Assembly: GCA_002490665.1 (NCBI GenBank)
Contig: DKUL01000043.1
Location: 1 to 23,944, forward strand
Length of the DNA: 23,944 nucleotides
Reading direction: 5' to 3'
Origin: Lachnospiraceae bacterium UBA7205
Lineage (GTDB): Bacteria > Bacillota > Clostridia > Lachnospirales > Lachnospiraceae
The position numbers and the translations under genes were made by a program. Below, one piece after another: positions 14,473 to 22,582 of the stretch. Under the pieces are notes generated by a model, which saw only the letters and a list, made by a program, of their open reading frames with translations, was not told where the DNA came from and did no database searches. The stretch's first letter is position 1; every line of letters begins with the position of its first letter.

Positions 14473-15189
14473 ATGGAGGAGAGGGAACTTTTTATCAGGG
14501 CACAGCAGGGAGAAAAGGAGGCAAAGGAACAGCTTTTTCAGAAAAATATGGGTCTGGTGCACCATGTGGTGAAACGGTTTGTAAACAGGGGGAGCGTGGA
14601 GGCGGAAGACTTGTTTCAAATAGGCGCCATGGGGCTGATAAAGGCGATAGAGAAATTTGACGTTGATTTCGGTGTGTGTTTTTCAACCTATGCGGTTCCC
14701 CTGATAATGGGTGAAATCCGCCGGTATTTAAGGGATGACGGGATGATTAAGGTGAGCAGGAGCATCAAGGAAAATGCAAGGAGGCTGAAAATGGTTCGCG
14801 AGGAATTCTGGAAGGACATGGGAAGGGAGCCGACTGTCTCAGAACTGTCCGAGATGTCGGGAATTGCCGTGGAGGATATTGTCACGGCAATTGAGGCCGG
14901 AAGGGAAGTGGAGTCCATCTATAAGACGATGTATGAGTCGGACGGAAATGAAGTGCTTTTGCTGGATATGCTTGGCGGGGAAGGCGAGAGCGAAGAGATT
15001 GTCAACCGCCTGATGCTGGAAAAAATGCTGAGCGGGCTTGACGAGCGGGAAAAAAACCTTATCAGGCTCCGGTATTTTGAAAACAAGACCCAGGTGCAGG
15101 TGGCGGGAGACCTGGGAATGAGCCAGGTACAGGTCAGCCGTATGGAGAAAAAAGTACTTCTGCGCCTCAGGAGGGAGGCAATGGCATAG
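14473..15189 (+). CDS. sigF: RNA polymerase sporulation sigma factor F
   Basis: Sigma-70 family factor (SpoIIAC) for early forespore transcription, 238 residues. Region 2 reads DLFQIGAMGLIKAIEKFD and FSTYAVPLIMGEIRRYLRDD. Region 3 follows, with REPTVSELSEMSGI. Region 4 holds the helix-turn-helix near the C-terminus (TQVQVAGDLGMSQVQVSRME). Gene order directly after spoIIAA-spoIIAB identifies it as sigma F rather than sigma G. It begins 3 nt after the spoIIAB stop, consistent with translational coupling. Its activity is controlled by the two preceding products. No clear terminator follows in the 132 nt before the next gene. Confidence 0.96.
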   Translation: MEERELFIRAQQGEKEAKEQLFQKNMGLVHHVVKRFVNRGSVEAEDLFQIGAMGLIKAIEKFDVDFGVCFSTYAVPLIMGEIRRYLRDDGMIKVSRSIKENARRLKMVREEFWKDMGREPTVSELSEMSGIAVEDIVTAIEAGREVESIYKTMYESDGNEVLLLDMLGGEGESEEIVNRLMLEKMLSGLDEREKNLIRLRYFENKTQVQVAGDLGMSQVQVSRMEKKVLLRLRREAMA

Positions 15190-15215
15190 GAATGGAAATT
15201 TTTTCAGCCAGTCTA

Positions 15216-15242
15216 TAAAGTTTCATAAAAAGGAGCCGATAA
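15216..15242 (+). promoter_or_regulatory. Sigma-28 (SigD/FliA) flagellar promoter
   Basis: TAAA at 15216-15219 and GCCGATAA at 15235-15242 are separated by exactly 15 nt. This is the full consensus of the flagellar sigma factor sigma-28. It lies about 80 nt upstream of the ATG at 15322. Confidence 0.88.
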
Positions 15243-15321
15243 TATTTATAGAAACAAACGGTAGGGAATGGATGCCCTATTCATTTAATATGTTTATCAT
15301 ATAGAAAGGCTGGTATGCGAA

Positions 15322-16152
15322 ATGAATGGAATCAATTATAGTTCACTTTTGAACAATACAGGACTTTTTTCAAATCAGGCAAACAAGGAAGAGGCAAGCT
15401 TTACAGGCATTTCCGGAGTAAATAGAAAGGCAGCGAAGAAGACCGCCGAGAAAGCCGCTGATACAAGACAGAGCAATGTTGACAAGGACACATATGAATA
15501 CAGTGGTCAGACACGCAATGTCCAGGCTGGCTACAGCAGACCCAAGAGTACAGAATCCGGCTACAAGGCGCTTGATGCGAACGGAATACAGGAAGGCATT
15601 GAGCTGAGTGATTCTGCAAAGAATCTGCTTGCCGAGCTGAGGGAAAAATATGGAAATATGGATATTGCCGTGGCGGAGTGGTCTACGGACGAGGAGCAGG
15701 ATCATTATGCAAGCCTTGCCACAAAGGACTATAGCGTACTGATTAATCCGGAGCTGCTTGAGAAGATGGCATCAGACCCGTCAGCAAGGGAAGAGTATGA
15801 AGCAATCCTGAGCGGCGTGGGTGAGAAGTATGATACGCTGAAGGAAGAACTGGGCGAGGATGCCGATAAGATAGAAGGATTCACCATTACGCTGGATAAG
15901 GATGGAAAGGTGTCATATGCCGTTAAGCTCTTGAAGGATATGACAGAGAACAGCAAGGCGGAGGAAAAGCGACAGGAGCGCCTTGAGGAGAAGCGTGCCG
16001 AGAAAAAGAAAGCCGAGAAGGAACAGCTTGAGAAAGTGACCCAGAAGAAGAAAGAGACGGAAAAAATCCAGGCGGATTCCATCGAGGAGCTTGTGAAAGC
16101 AATCAAGGATAGGCTTCATCCGGAACTTGCGGGGGATTCCGAAGAGGAGTAA
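15322..16152 (+). CDS. Coiled-coil protein of unknown function, sigma-28 driven
   Basis: A 276-residue soluble protein. The N-terminal 80 residues are polar and probably disordered (MNGINYSSLLNNTG..., rich in Ala, Lys, Ser). A folded middle part (about 90-210) has a segment near AELREKYGNMDIAVAEW and a later SVLINPELLEKMASDP. The last part is a Lys/Glu-rich coiled coil (about 212-262) ending in an acidic tail. It resembles, from memory, lachnospiral proteins annotated as DUF6033; I cannot confirm this. No signal peptide or membrane helix. The exact sigma-28 promoter upstream suggests membership of the flagellar regulon, possibly export through the flagellar apparatus. A terminator follows, so it is a single-gene unit. 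Confidence 0.75.
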   Translation: MNGINYSSLLNNTGLFSNQANKEEASFTGISGVNRKAAKKTAEKAADTRQSNVDKDTYEYSGQTRNVQAGYSRPKSTESGYKALDANGIQEGIELSDSAKNLLAELREKYGNMDIAVAEWSTDEEQDHYASLATKDYSVLINPELLEKMASDPSAREEYEAILSGVGEKYDTLKEELGEDADKIEGFTITLDKDGKVSYAVKLLKDMTENSKAEEKRQERLEEKRAEKKKAEKEQLEKVTQKKKETEKIQADSIEELVKAIKDRLHPELAGDSEEE

Positions 16153-16167
16153 GGCAAATAGATAAAC

Positions 16168-16205
16168 AAAAAATGGCGTGTGCTTTGCCACACGCTGTTT
16201 TTCTT
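16168..16205 (+). terminator. Rho-independent terminator
   Basis: GCGTGTG (16176-16182) pairs with CACACGC (16189-16195) around CTTTGC. Six A precede the stem and TGTTTTTCTTTG follows. It isolates the sigma-28 gene from trkA. Confidence 0.85.
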
Positions 16206-16282
16206 TGTCTTTTTATCCGCTGCCCCATGCAGAGGAAGTATGCCGTTAAAATGGCGCACGGGGTGCGTGGCGAGTAGAGAAG

Positions 16283-16291
16283 TGGTATAAT
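16283..16291 (+). promoter_or_regulatory. Extended -10 promoter of trkAH
   Basis: TGGTATAAT is a perfect extended -10 (TG-N-TATAAT) about 65 nt before the trkA ATG. No convincing -35 is seen, as is common with extended -10 promoters. Confidence 0.5.
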
Positions 16292-16356
16292 TGTACATGT
16301 GATAGCAAGGCACTGTGCAGATGAAACAGTGCGGACTAAGAGGAGGCGCATGTGAC

Positions 16357-17715
16357 ATGAAAATAATCATTGCGGGTGACGGTAAAGTAGGGGCGATACT
16401 TACGCGGCAGCTTTCGGCAGAGGGGTATGACCTGACGCTGATTGACGCAAACCTGAAAGTGCTGGAATCCACCGAGGAGAGATACGATATAATGGCTGTG
16501 CAGGGAAACTGCGCATCAATGGAGGTATTGGAGCAGGCAGGAATCCGGGAGGCGGATCTGCTCATAGCGGTCACGAATGCGGATGAGGTCAACCTGCTTT
16601 GCTGCATGACAGCGCATGGCATGAACCCGGACATTCATACAATAGCAAGAATCCGGAATCCGGAATACACAGAACAGATTTACAAAATGCAGAATCTTTT
16701 TGCACTTTCCATGATGATTAACCCGGAGCGGCAGGCAGCCCTTGAGATAGAGAGGCTGTTAAAATACCCGGGATTCCTCAAGCGGGATACATTTGCGAAG
16801 GGGCGCGTGGAAATTGTCGAGCTTCGCGTGGAGGCAGGACATAAGCTGTGCAACATTGCGCTGAATGACCTCTACAATATTGTAAAGTGTAAGATTCTTG
16901 TCTGTACGGTAATCCGAAATGGAAAGGCGGTGGCTCCGGGCGGCAATTTTGTGCTGATGGAGGGCGACCGGATTTTTGTTACTGCTCCTGCGAATGTCCT
17001 TACAATGCTGCTCAAGAACCTGGGAATCATCACGCACAAGGTAAAGCGGGTGATTCTCTGCGGAGGGGGGCGTGTGAGCTATTACCTGGCACAGTCGCTG
17101 ATTAAAAACGGAATCGGGGTACAGATTGTGGAACAGGATTATGACAGGTGCATCCAGCTTGCAAATGCGCTGCCGCAGGCGTCTGTCATCCATGGGGATG
17201 CGAGCAGGGAGTTTTTGCTTGACAATGAGGGAATTTCCGACTGTGACGCACTGGTGACGCTCACGGGCGTGGATGAGATGAACATTATCATTTCATTGTA
17301 CGGAAGCAGCTGCAAGGTTCCGCAGATTATCACAAAGCTTGGAAGGCTTGAGAACAATACAATACTGGATACCCTGCCCATCGGAAGCATTATCAGCCCG
17401 AAGGAACTCAGCTGTAACCATATTGTGAGGTATGTGCGTGCGATGGAAAACCAGACGGGGGCTGCACTGACGATACATACCATAGCGGACGGACAGGCAG
17501 AAGCGGTGGAGTTTATGGTGGATAAGGATACGCTTCACTGCGGGGAGCCGCTGAAAAAGCTGAAATTAAAGAAAAATGTGCTGATTGTATGTATTATGCA
17601 TGGCATGAAGCTCGATATTCCAAACGGTGATTCCTGTTTTGAGTACGGCGATACGGTGATTGTCGTTACGGGTGCCGGCAGGGTGGTCTACCAGCTAAAT
17701 GATATTTTTGAATAA
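16357..17715 (+). CDS. trkA: Trk potassium uptake regulatory subunit TrkA
   Basis: Cytoplasmic nucleotide-binding gating subunit of a Trk/Ktr potassium channel, 452 residues in the full-length two-RCK form. The first Rossmann fold has GDGKVG at 7-12 and Asp30 at the end of strand 2, typical for NAD(H) binding. An RCK-C domain follows. The second Rossmann fold has GGGRVS at 236-241, where the last Gly of the motif is replaced by Ser, then a second RCK-C domain. ATG at 16357 follows AGGAGG at 16341-16346. The frame is open to 16315, but that part has no ribosome site. trkH starts 26 nt downstream, so the two form an operon. Confidence 0.95.
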   Translation: MKIIIAGDGKVGAILTRQLSAEGYDLTLIDANLKVLESTEERYDIMAVQGNCASMEVLEQAGIREADLLIAVTNADEVNLLCCMTAHGMNPDIHTIARIRNPEYTEQIYKMQNLFALSMMINPERQAALEIERLLKYPGFLKRDTFAKGRVEIVELRVEAGHKLCNIALNDLYNIVKCKILVCTVIRNGKAVAPGGNFVLMEGDRIFVTAPANVLTMLLKNLGIITHKVKRVILCGGGRVSYYLAQSLIKNGIGVQIVEQDYDRCIQLANALPQASVIHGDASREFLLDNEGISDCDALVTLTGVDEMNIIISLYGSSCKVPQIITKLGRLENNTILDTLPIGSIISPKELSCNHIVRYVRAMENQTGAALTIHTIADGQAEAVEFMVDKDTLHCGEPLKKLKLKKNVLIVCIMHGMKLDIPNGDSCFEYGDTVIVVTGAGRVVYQLNDIFE

Positions 17716-17741
17716 TGAAGTGAGAAAACAGGGGAAAGATT

Positions 17742-19211
17742 ATGAATTATAAAATGATGGGCAGATTCATAGGGCACATTCTGCTGGTTGAGGCAGTTTT
17801 CATGGTGGTGCCGCTGATTATCAGTCTGTTTCATGATGAGGATATAGTATGCATTGGATTTGCCGCAAGCCTTTGTGTGATTCTGGCTGTGGCACTTTTG
17901 CTGCTTGTTCTGTGCAGGGGCAGCAAAAGAAGCTTCAAGGCACGGGAAGGGCTTGTGTGTGTGGGTGTGAGCTGGATTGTCATGAGTCTGCTTGGATGCC
18001 TGCCGTTTTACATATCAAGGGAGATTCCGTCCTATCTGGATGCCCTGTTTGAGACGGTATCGGGTTTTACAACGACAGGCGCCTCCATTTTGTCGGAGGT
18101 CGAGGAGCTTTCCATGAGCATCCTTTACTGGAGAAGCTTTACGCACTGGCTGGGCGGCATGGGGGTACTTGTATTTGTACTGGCAGTAGGCGCGTTCGGG
18201 GAGCGCAGCAAGGGGTTCACGGTGCATCTTTTAAGGGCAGAGAGTCCGGGGCCACAGGTGGGTAAGCTTGTGCCCAAGATGAAGAAGACTGCGGAAATCT
18301 TATACCTGATTTACATTGTGCTCACAATCGTCAATATTGCCTTTTTGCTTTTGGGCGGCATGCCTTTGTTTGACGCGGTGTGTACGGCATTTGGCACTGC
18401 CGGGACGGGCGGGTTTGGCATCAAAAATGACAGCATTGCAGGGTACAGTCCCTATATACAGAATGTGTGTACTGTTTTCATGCTGCTGTTTGGCGTGAAT
18501 TTCAGCTGCTATTATCTGCTGCTCCTGCGCCAGTTTTACAGCGTGCTGAAGGATGAGGAGCTGCGTCTTTATCTGGGGGTGGTAATTGGAAGTATCGTGC
18601 TGATTACCCTGGATGTGAGGGGCTTTTACGGCACGCTCGGGGAAACTGTGCGCCATGCCGCATTTCAGGTGGCAAGCATTGTGACGACAACTGGGTTTGC
18701 GACGACGGACTTTGACCTGTGGCCGGATTTTTCCAAGGCGGTTATTCTGGGGCTGATGGTAATCGGGGCGTGTGCGGGAAGTACCGGGGGCGGGTTTAAA
18801 TGTGCCAGAATTCTGATTGTGGTCAGGGGACTGCGCAGAAACCTGCGACGCGCCATTTCGCCGCAGAAAGTGCAGGTGGTCAGGATTAACAATCACATGA
18901 TTGATGAGAAGGTTCTGGAAAACGCGAATGCGTATCTGGCGGCATATGTCCTGATATTGTTTTTCAGCTTTATACTGGTATCTGTTGACCAGTTTTCGAT
19001 TACCACGAACTTCACGGCGGTATTGTCCTGCTTTAACAATATCGGGCCGGGGCTGGAGGCAGTCGGTCCCACATGCAATTATGGGGATTTCAGCTGGCTC
19101 TCCAAACTGGTCCTGATTGTGGACATGCTTGCCGGGCGGCTTGAGATTTTTCCGATTTTAATCCTGTTTTCGAGAAGCACCTGGGGGGTTTTCAGCCGGA
19201 AAAGCGGTTAG
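17742..19211 (+). CDS. trkH: Trk potassium uptake channel subunit TrkH
   Basis: Integral membrane channel subunit that imports K+ together with TrkA, 489 residues with about ten membrane helices. The four pore-loop filter segments are visible: SGFTTTGAS (107-115), GTAGTGGFG (218-226), VTTTGFATT (314-322) and NNIGPGL (432-438). The third is followed by GACAGSTGGGFK, the conserved gating-loop area of TrkH. Length and repeat structure are normal for the family. GGGGAAAG precedes the ATG. It converges with the PHP gene, leaving only 16 nt between the stop codons, and no terminator hairpin was seen there. Confidence 0.95.
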   Translation: MNYKMMGRFIGHILLVEAVFMVVPLIISLFHDEDIVCIGFAASLCVILAVALLLLVLCRGSKRSFKAREGLVCVGVSWIVMSLLGCLPFYISREIPSYLDALFETVSGFTTTGASILSEVEELSMSILYWRSFTHWLGGMGVLVFVLAVGAFGERSKGFTVHLLRAESPGPQVGKLVPKMKKTAEILYLIYIVLTIVNIAFLLLGGMPLFDAVCTAFGTAGTGGFGIKNDSIAGYSPYIQNVCTVFMLLFGVNFSCYYLLLLRQFYSVLKDEELRLYLGVVIGSIVLITLDVRGFYGTLGETVRHAAFQVASIVTTTGFATTDFDLWPDFSKAVILGLMVIGACAGSTGGGFKCARILIVVRGLRRNLRRAISPQKVQVVRINNHMIDEKVLENANAYLAAYVLILFFSFILVSVDQFSITTNFTAVLSCFNNIGPGLEAVGPTCNYGDFSWLSKLVLIVDMLAGRLEIFPILILFSRSTWGVFSRKSG

Positions 19212-19227
19212 ATGTTTTGGGATGCTT

Positions 19228-20025
19228 CTAATAGGCTGCGAAAATTTCGTCTATGCTTTCGGTGGCAGTCGGGTGGTTTTCCCTGTCAAAAATAAATACA
19301 GGCAGATGGCTGGCGGTATTTTCTTTCCATGCAACGTGTTCGGGCGGCACGTGGAGAGAAAAGCCGCTGTTGCTTTTGATGCGTGTCACATAATCGGTGA
19401 TGGAATGCAGCGGCTTGTCAAATTCCATGCCGTAGATATAGCCGTTATCCGTCCTGCCGACATGGTGGATGTCGGAGCCTGCCGTCATGGTGATGCCATG
19501 TTCCTTTGCATAGCGGTATGCCATGCGGTTCTGTTCGTGGGGATTGCCGGAATTTGCCACCTCGAACGCGTCGCACTGGTGGGGATGCACATAAATTTCC
19601 GAGAGATATCCCCTTTCGCGGAAGGGGTGTGCCTGGACGACAAGCCCCCCGTCTGACGTAATCTGGTTGTAGTGTGTGACGTGATCCCATTCCAGCATGT
19701 CGGGATGCGCCTTGAGCCATTTCTTGTCCAGTCCGTAGACCAGAAATTCATCGCCATGGAAACGGCACTCCCACGCAAAAAAGACTTTTAATCCCTGGCG
19801 GTCGCCCTCGGCCTTGGCATCCTCATAGCCACTGCAGAAGATGTCAACACGCTCTTCCCACGGAAGGTTTTTGGGGACGCAGCAGTTGCCGTTGAAAAAG
19901 TGGTCTGTCACGATAATGCCGTCAAATCCGAGTTCTTTATAGAAGGATATGTATTCAGAGCCTGCACTCTTGGCACATGCGCTGGCAGCAGTGGTGTGCA
20001 GGTGCGTTTCGTATAAATATGACAT
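19228..20025 (-). CDS. PHP-domain metal-dependent phosphoesterase
   Basis: A 265-residue cytoplasmic protein of the PHP family (metal-dependent phosphoesterases related to histidinol phosphatase and the polymerase PHP domain). The metal ligands of the barrel can be seen: H8 and H10 in ETHLH, D41-H42 in VTDH, E86 in AWE, H133 in QAHPF, and D185 and H187 in GSDIH. The substrate cannot be told from sequence. AGGAGG lies upstream of the ATG at 20025. It is the second gene after the decarboxylase (23-nt gap) and probably shares its transcript, although no shared pathway is obvious. Confidence 0.85.
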   Translation of the reverse strand: MSYLYETHLHTTAASACAKSAGSEYISFYKELGFDGIIVTDHFFNGNCCVPKNLPWEERVDIFCSGYEDAKAEGDRQGLKVFFAWECRFHGDEFLVYGLDKKWLKAHPDMLEWDHVTHYNQITSDGGLVVQAHPFRERGYLSEIYVHPHQCDAFEVANSGNPHEQNRMAYRYAKEHGITMTAGSDIHHVGRTDNGYIYGMEFDKPLHSITDYVTRIKSNSGFSLHVPPEHVAWKENTASHLPVFIFDRENHPTATESIDEIFAAY

Positions 20026-20048
20026 GATTCTGACCTCCTGTATTTCGA

Positions 20049-21593
20049 TTATGCGATTATTTTTATGGTGTCAAGCTTTCCGCTGTGGTCTGTTCCATGC
20101 ATATGCCTGCCATCTTTTCGAAAGCGTTCAATGTATGCCCATACTTCGGGACTTATCTGCTCGCCGGGATAAATCACGGGGATTCCGGGGGGATAGGGGG
20201 CAATCATCTGTCCTGAAATTTTTCCGGCGGCATCCTGCCATGGTATCTCTTTTTTTTGCGCAAAATAAGCCCTGCGGGGTGTCATAACCTGTGGGGGGAA
20301 TTTGGGGAAGGCTGGGACAGTTCCTTTTGTGTCCTCACTTATTTTATTCGCAGCCGCATGTGGAGGAAATATGCCGCTAAGGCATAAAGCTTCTCTGCTC
20401 GGTTCTGTTTTGGCAAGGTGGGCTCTGCTGATATCTTCGCAGGCGCTTACCAGTCTGTCCATGTCTTTCTCCTCGTTTGCATATGTCACGATTGCAAGCA
20501 CATTTTCGTAATCGGATAATTCCATATTGACACCATAATTTTCAAATAGAATGGAGTCCAGGGCAAATCCGGACAACCCGAGTTTGCTTGCGGATATGAC
20601 AAGTCTCGTCCTGTCGTAGGAGCATAATTCTGACACGAATGTCATTTTTGTGTCCGCGCTGTCCATGCAGCGAAAGCCGTGGATGCCCTGTATTTTTTGT
20701 CTTGTGGTTTCGGCGAGGGCGAGCGCTTTTTCCATCATTTTTTCTCCGTTTCGTGCCAGTTCATACCGCGCACAGTCGAGCGACGTCATCAGCAGATAGC
20801 TTGGACTGGTACTCTGTACCAGATGCAGATTCTCTGCAATTTTTTCAAGGGCGTCTTCGCGGATGCCATGGCTTTTTATGTGGAGGACAGAACTCTGCGT
20901 CAGTGCGCCGGCAACCTTGTGCATGCTCTGTACGCAGACGTCTGCGCCGCATGCAAGCGCGCCCTGCGGGAGCTGGCTGTGAAAATACAGATGTCCGCCG
21001 TGCGCCTCGTCGACCAGCAGAAGTGCACCATATTGGTGGCATACGTCGGCAATCGCCTTTAAATCGGAGCAGATGCCATAGTAGCTGGGGCTGACAAGAA
21101 ACAGTGCCCTGCAGTCAGGATTTTTTTCGAAGCATTCCTGTACTGCGCGGGCGGTAATCCCGCCTTGTATCGACCATCCGGGAAGCAGTTCGGGCATCAC
21201 GTATACAGGGGATGCGCCGGACAGTACCAGCCCCATCATGGCTGACTTGTGTGCGTTTCTTGCAACCATGATTTTCTCACCCTCGAGTGCGGCGCCGAGT
21301 ATCATTGCCTCGTTTCCGCAGGTGCTTCCGTTTACGAGGAAAAAGCTTCTGTCTGCGCCGTAGAGGCGGCTGAGCAGCTCCTGTGCCTCGGCGATTGCCC
21401 CATTGGGGACATGGAGGTCGTCGGTGAGCGGCGTCTCTGTCACGTCATAGGAAAAGATGGCAGTGCCTGCTGTTTTCGTCCACCGGGAACTGATTCCCTT
21501 GTCAAGCCGGTGCCCGGGGATTCTGAAATATGCAGGGTCTGTCGCGATGAACGTGTTGATTGCGTCTAAAAGTGGTGTTTTCTCCTGAAACAT
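20049..21593 (-). CDS. Orn/Lys/Arg decarboxylase family PLP enzyme
   Basis: Fold-type I pyridoxal-phosphate enzyme of the ornithine/lysine/arginine decarboxylase group, 514 residues. This is the short form without an N-terminal response-regulator-like wing, as in Bacillus SpeA/YaaO. The N-terminus holds FRIPGHRLDKG. The cofactor Asp195 lies in VDEAHGGH, and the Schiff-base Lys226 lies in SMHKVAGALTQ. The C-terminal domain contains APYPPGIPVIYPGE, characteristic of this group. It likely makes a polyamine precursor (cadaverine or agmatine), with specificity not determined. The start at 21593 is chosen because a promoter at 21642-21670 lies inside the longer open frame. GAGGAG lies 10 nt before the ATG. 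It heads a two-gene unit with the PHP gene. Confidence 0.9.
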   Translation of the reverse strand: MFQEKTPLLDAINTFIATDPAYFRIPGHRLDKGISSRWTKTAGTAIFSYDVTETPLTDDLHVPNGAIAEAQELLSRLYGADRSFFLVNGSTCGNEAMILGAALEGEKIMVARNAHKSAMMGLVLSGASPVYVMPELLPGWSIQGGITARAVQECFEKNPDCRALFLVSPSYYGICSDLKAIADVCHQYGALLLVDEAHGGHLYFHSQLPQGALACGADVCVQSMHKVAGALTQSSVLHIKSHGIREDALEKIAENLHLVQSTSPSYLLMTSLDCARYELARNGEKMMEKALALAETTRQKIQGIHGFRCMDSADTKMTFVSELCSYDRTRLVISASKLGLSGFALDSILFENYGVNMELSDYENVLAIVTYANEEKDMDRLVSACEDISRAHLAKTEPSREALCLSGIFPPHAAANKISEDTKGTVPAFPKFPPQVMTPRRAYFAQKKEIPWQDAAGKISGQMIAPYPPGIPVIYPGEQISPEVWAYIERFRKDGRHMHGTDHSGKLDTIKIIA

Positions 21594-21641
21594 TGGATGC
21601 AGTCTCCTCAAGCATTTTTTCAAAAATTTGTGAATAGTATC

Positions 21642-21670
21642 ATTATATCGTTTCAGACGGAAAAATTCAA
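21642..21670 (-). promoter_or_regulatory. Promoter of the decarboxylase-PHP operon
   Basis: On the minus strand, TTGAAT (21665-21670) and TATAAT (21642-21647) are 17 nt apart. Transcription would start about 40 nt before the ATG at 21593. Confidence 0.65.
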
Positions 21671-21732
21671 TGTTGCTGGTATAACAAAATAAAGAGTTGT
21701 AAAGAATAACCATGTATGATAGAAGCGGGTTA

Positions 21733-21904
21733 GTAACTGTTCAGCTCAGGACTTTGCATTGCAGTGCAAATTATGGCTTATACAAGCCACGTAAGAATGC
21801 GTAGTGGTTGAGATGCATCAAGCCATGGCACATGGCTTTGATATCGCGAAGCGATTTTGCATGGCTTGATGCCTGTAACAGGAAGCCGAAGGCTGAACTG
21901 CTAC
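21733..21904 (+). repeat. Structured multi-hairpin intergenic element
   Basis: About 170 nt of near-continuous inverted repeats in the gap before spoVAA. Outer arms GTAACTGTTCAGC (21733-21745) and GCTGAACTGCTAC (21892-21904) pair at 11 of 13 positions. Inside are a near-palindrome at 21753-21770 and TGGCTT/AAGCCA at 21774-21789. A perfect 13-bp pair follows (21815-21827 with 21860-21872), then CCTG/CAGG at 21872-21882 and AGCC/GGCT at 21884-21894. ATCGC/GCGAT with a GAA loop nests at 21843-21855. The terminal repeats and compact size suggest a MITE-like or REP-like element. A structured leader RNA for spoVAA is the alternative. I see no coding capacity. Confidence 0.55.
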
Positions 21905-21925
21905 ATGGTCTGGCTTCAGAAAGGC

Positions 21926-22582
21926 ATGGTTATTTTTGTGGCAAATGTAGTATTGTATCTTATGGCGAAACAGAATGTCGCGCTTGACAAGGCAGACGTG
22001 GAGCTGGCGGATGTGGCAGGCATTTACTGCGAGGACGAGACAGTCAGGGCAAAGGCGGGGGCGATGAAAATACACCGTTTCCGGCAGGACGGTCAGCCCA
22101 GGGTTGTGATAAGCATTTTAAAAATAATCGAGCAACTTACAAAGCTTTGTCCCGGAATCACGGTGGAGAGTGTCGGGGAGACGGACATTATTATAGAAAA
22201 GGCGTCCTTACAGCATGACAAACCAGAACAGAAGAAGGGGGCATGGGCGTACATCAAAATCGCCTTTGTCGCGCTGATTTGTTTTTTCGGCTCGGCGTTT
22301 ACGATTATGGCATTCCATAATGATGTAGGGCTTGGGGATGTGCTGAGCAGAATTTATGAGCTGGTGACGGGTGTGAAGTCGGATGGTTTCACCTCGATAG
22401 AAATTTCTTATTCCATCGGGCTTGCGGCGGGAATCATTGTATTTTACAACCACATCGGAGGAAAGCGGCTTACTTCGGATCCGACGCCGCTGGAGGTGGA
22501 GATGAGAAACTACGAGCGAGATGTCAATCAGGCGCTTGTGGAGATGGCAGACAGGCAGAAGCTGGAAGAGGATGTGGAATAG
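21926..22582 (+). CDS. spoVAA: Stage V sporulation protein AA
   Basis: First protein of the SpoVA system, which moves dipicolinic acid into and out of the spore across the inner forespore membrane. Length 218 from this start, near the 206 of B. subtilis. A soluble N-terminal part (to about residue 95) is followed by two membrane helices. Between them lies FHNDVGLGDVLSRIYELVTG, matching the family segment. The end region YNHIGGKRLTSDPTPLEVEM is nearly diagnostic. The start is uncertain. ATG at 21926 has only AGAAAGG upstream; ATG at 21905 and TTG at 21857 are also in frame but lie at or inside the hairpin element. Its stop abuts the spoVAB start. It should be sigma-G controlled, but I did not find a clear sigma-G site. 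Confidence 0.9.
   Translation: MVIFVANVVLYLMAKQNVALDKADVELADVAGIYCEDETVRAKAGAMKIHRFRQDGQPRVVISILKIIEQLTKLCPGITVESVGETDIIIEKASLQHDKPEQKKGAWAYIKIAFVALICFFGSAFTIMAFHNDVGLGDVLSRIYELVTGVKSDGFTSIEISYSIGLAAGIIVFYNHIGGKRLTSDPTPLEVEMRNYERDVNQALVEMADRQKLEEDVE

Noticed and set aside
20302..21094. Plus-strand frames opposite the decarboxylase (20302, 20639, 20679)
   Set aside because: They overlap conserved PLP-enzyme motifs on the other strand, lack ribosome sites and show no recognisable domains.
21594..21713. Longer start for the decarboxylase at 21713
   Set aside because: The extra 40 codons contain the -35 and -10 elements at 21642-21670; family similarity begins after the ATG at 21593.
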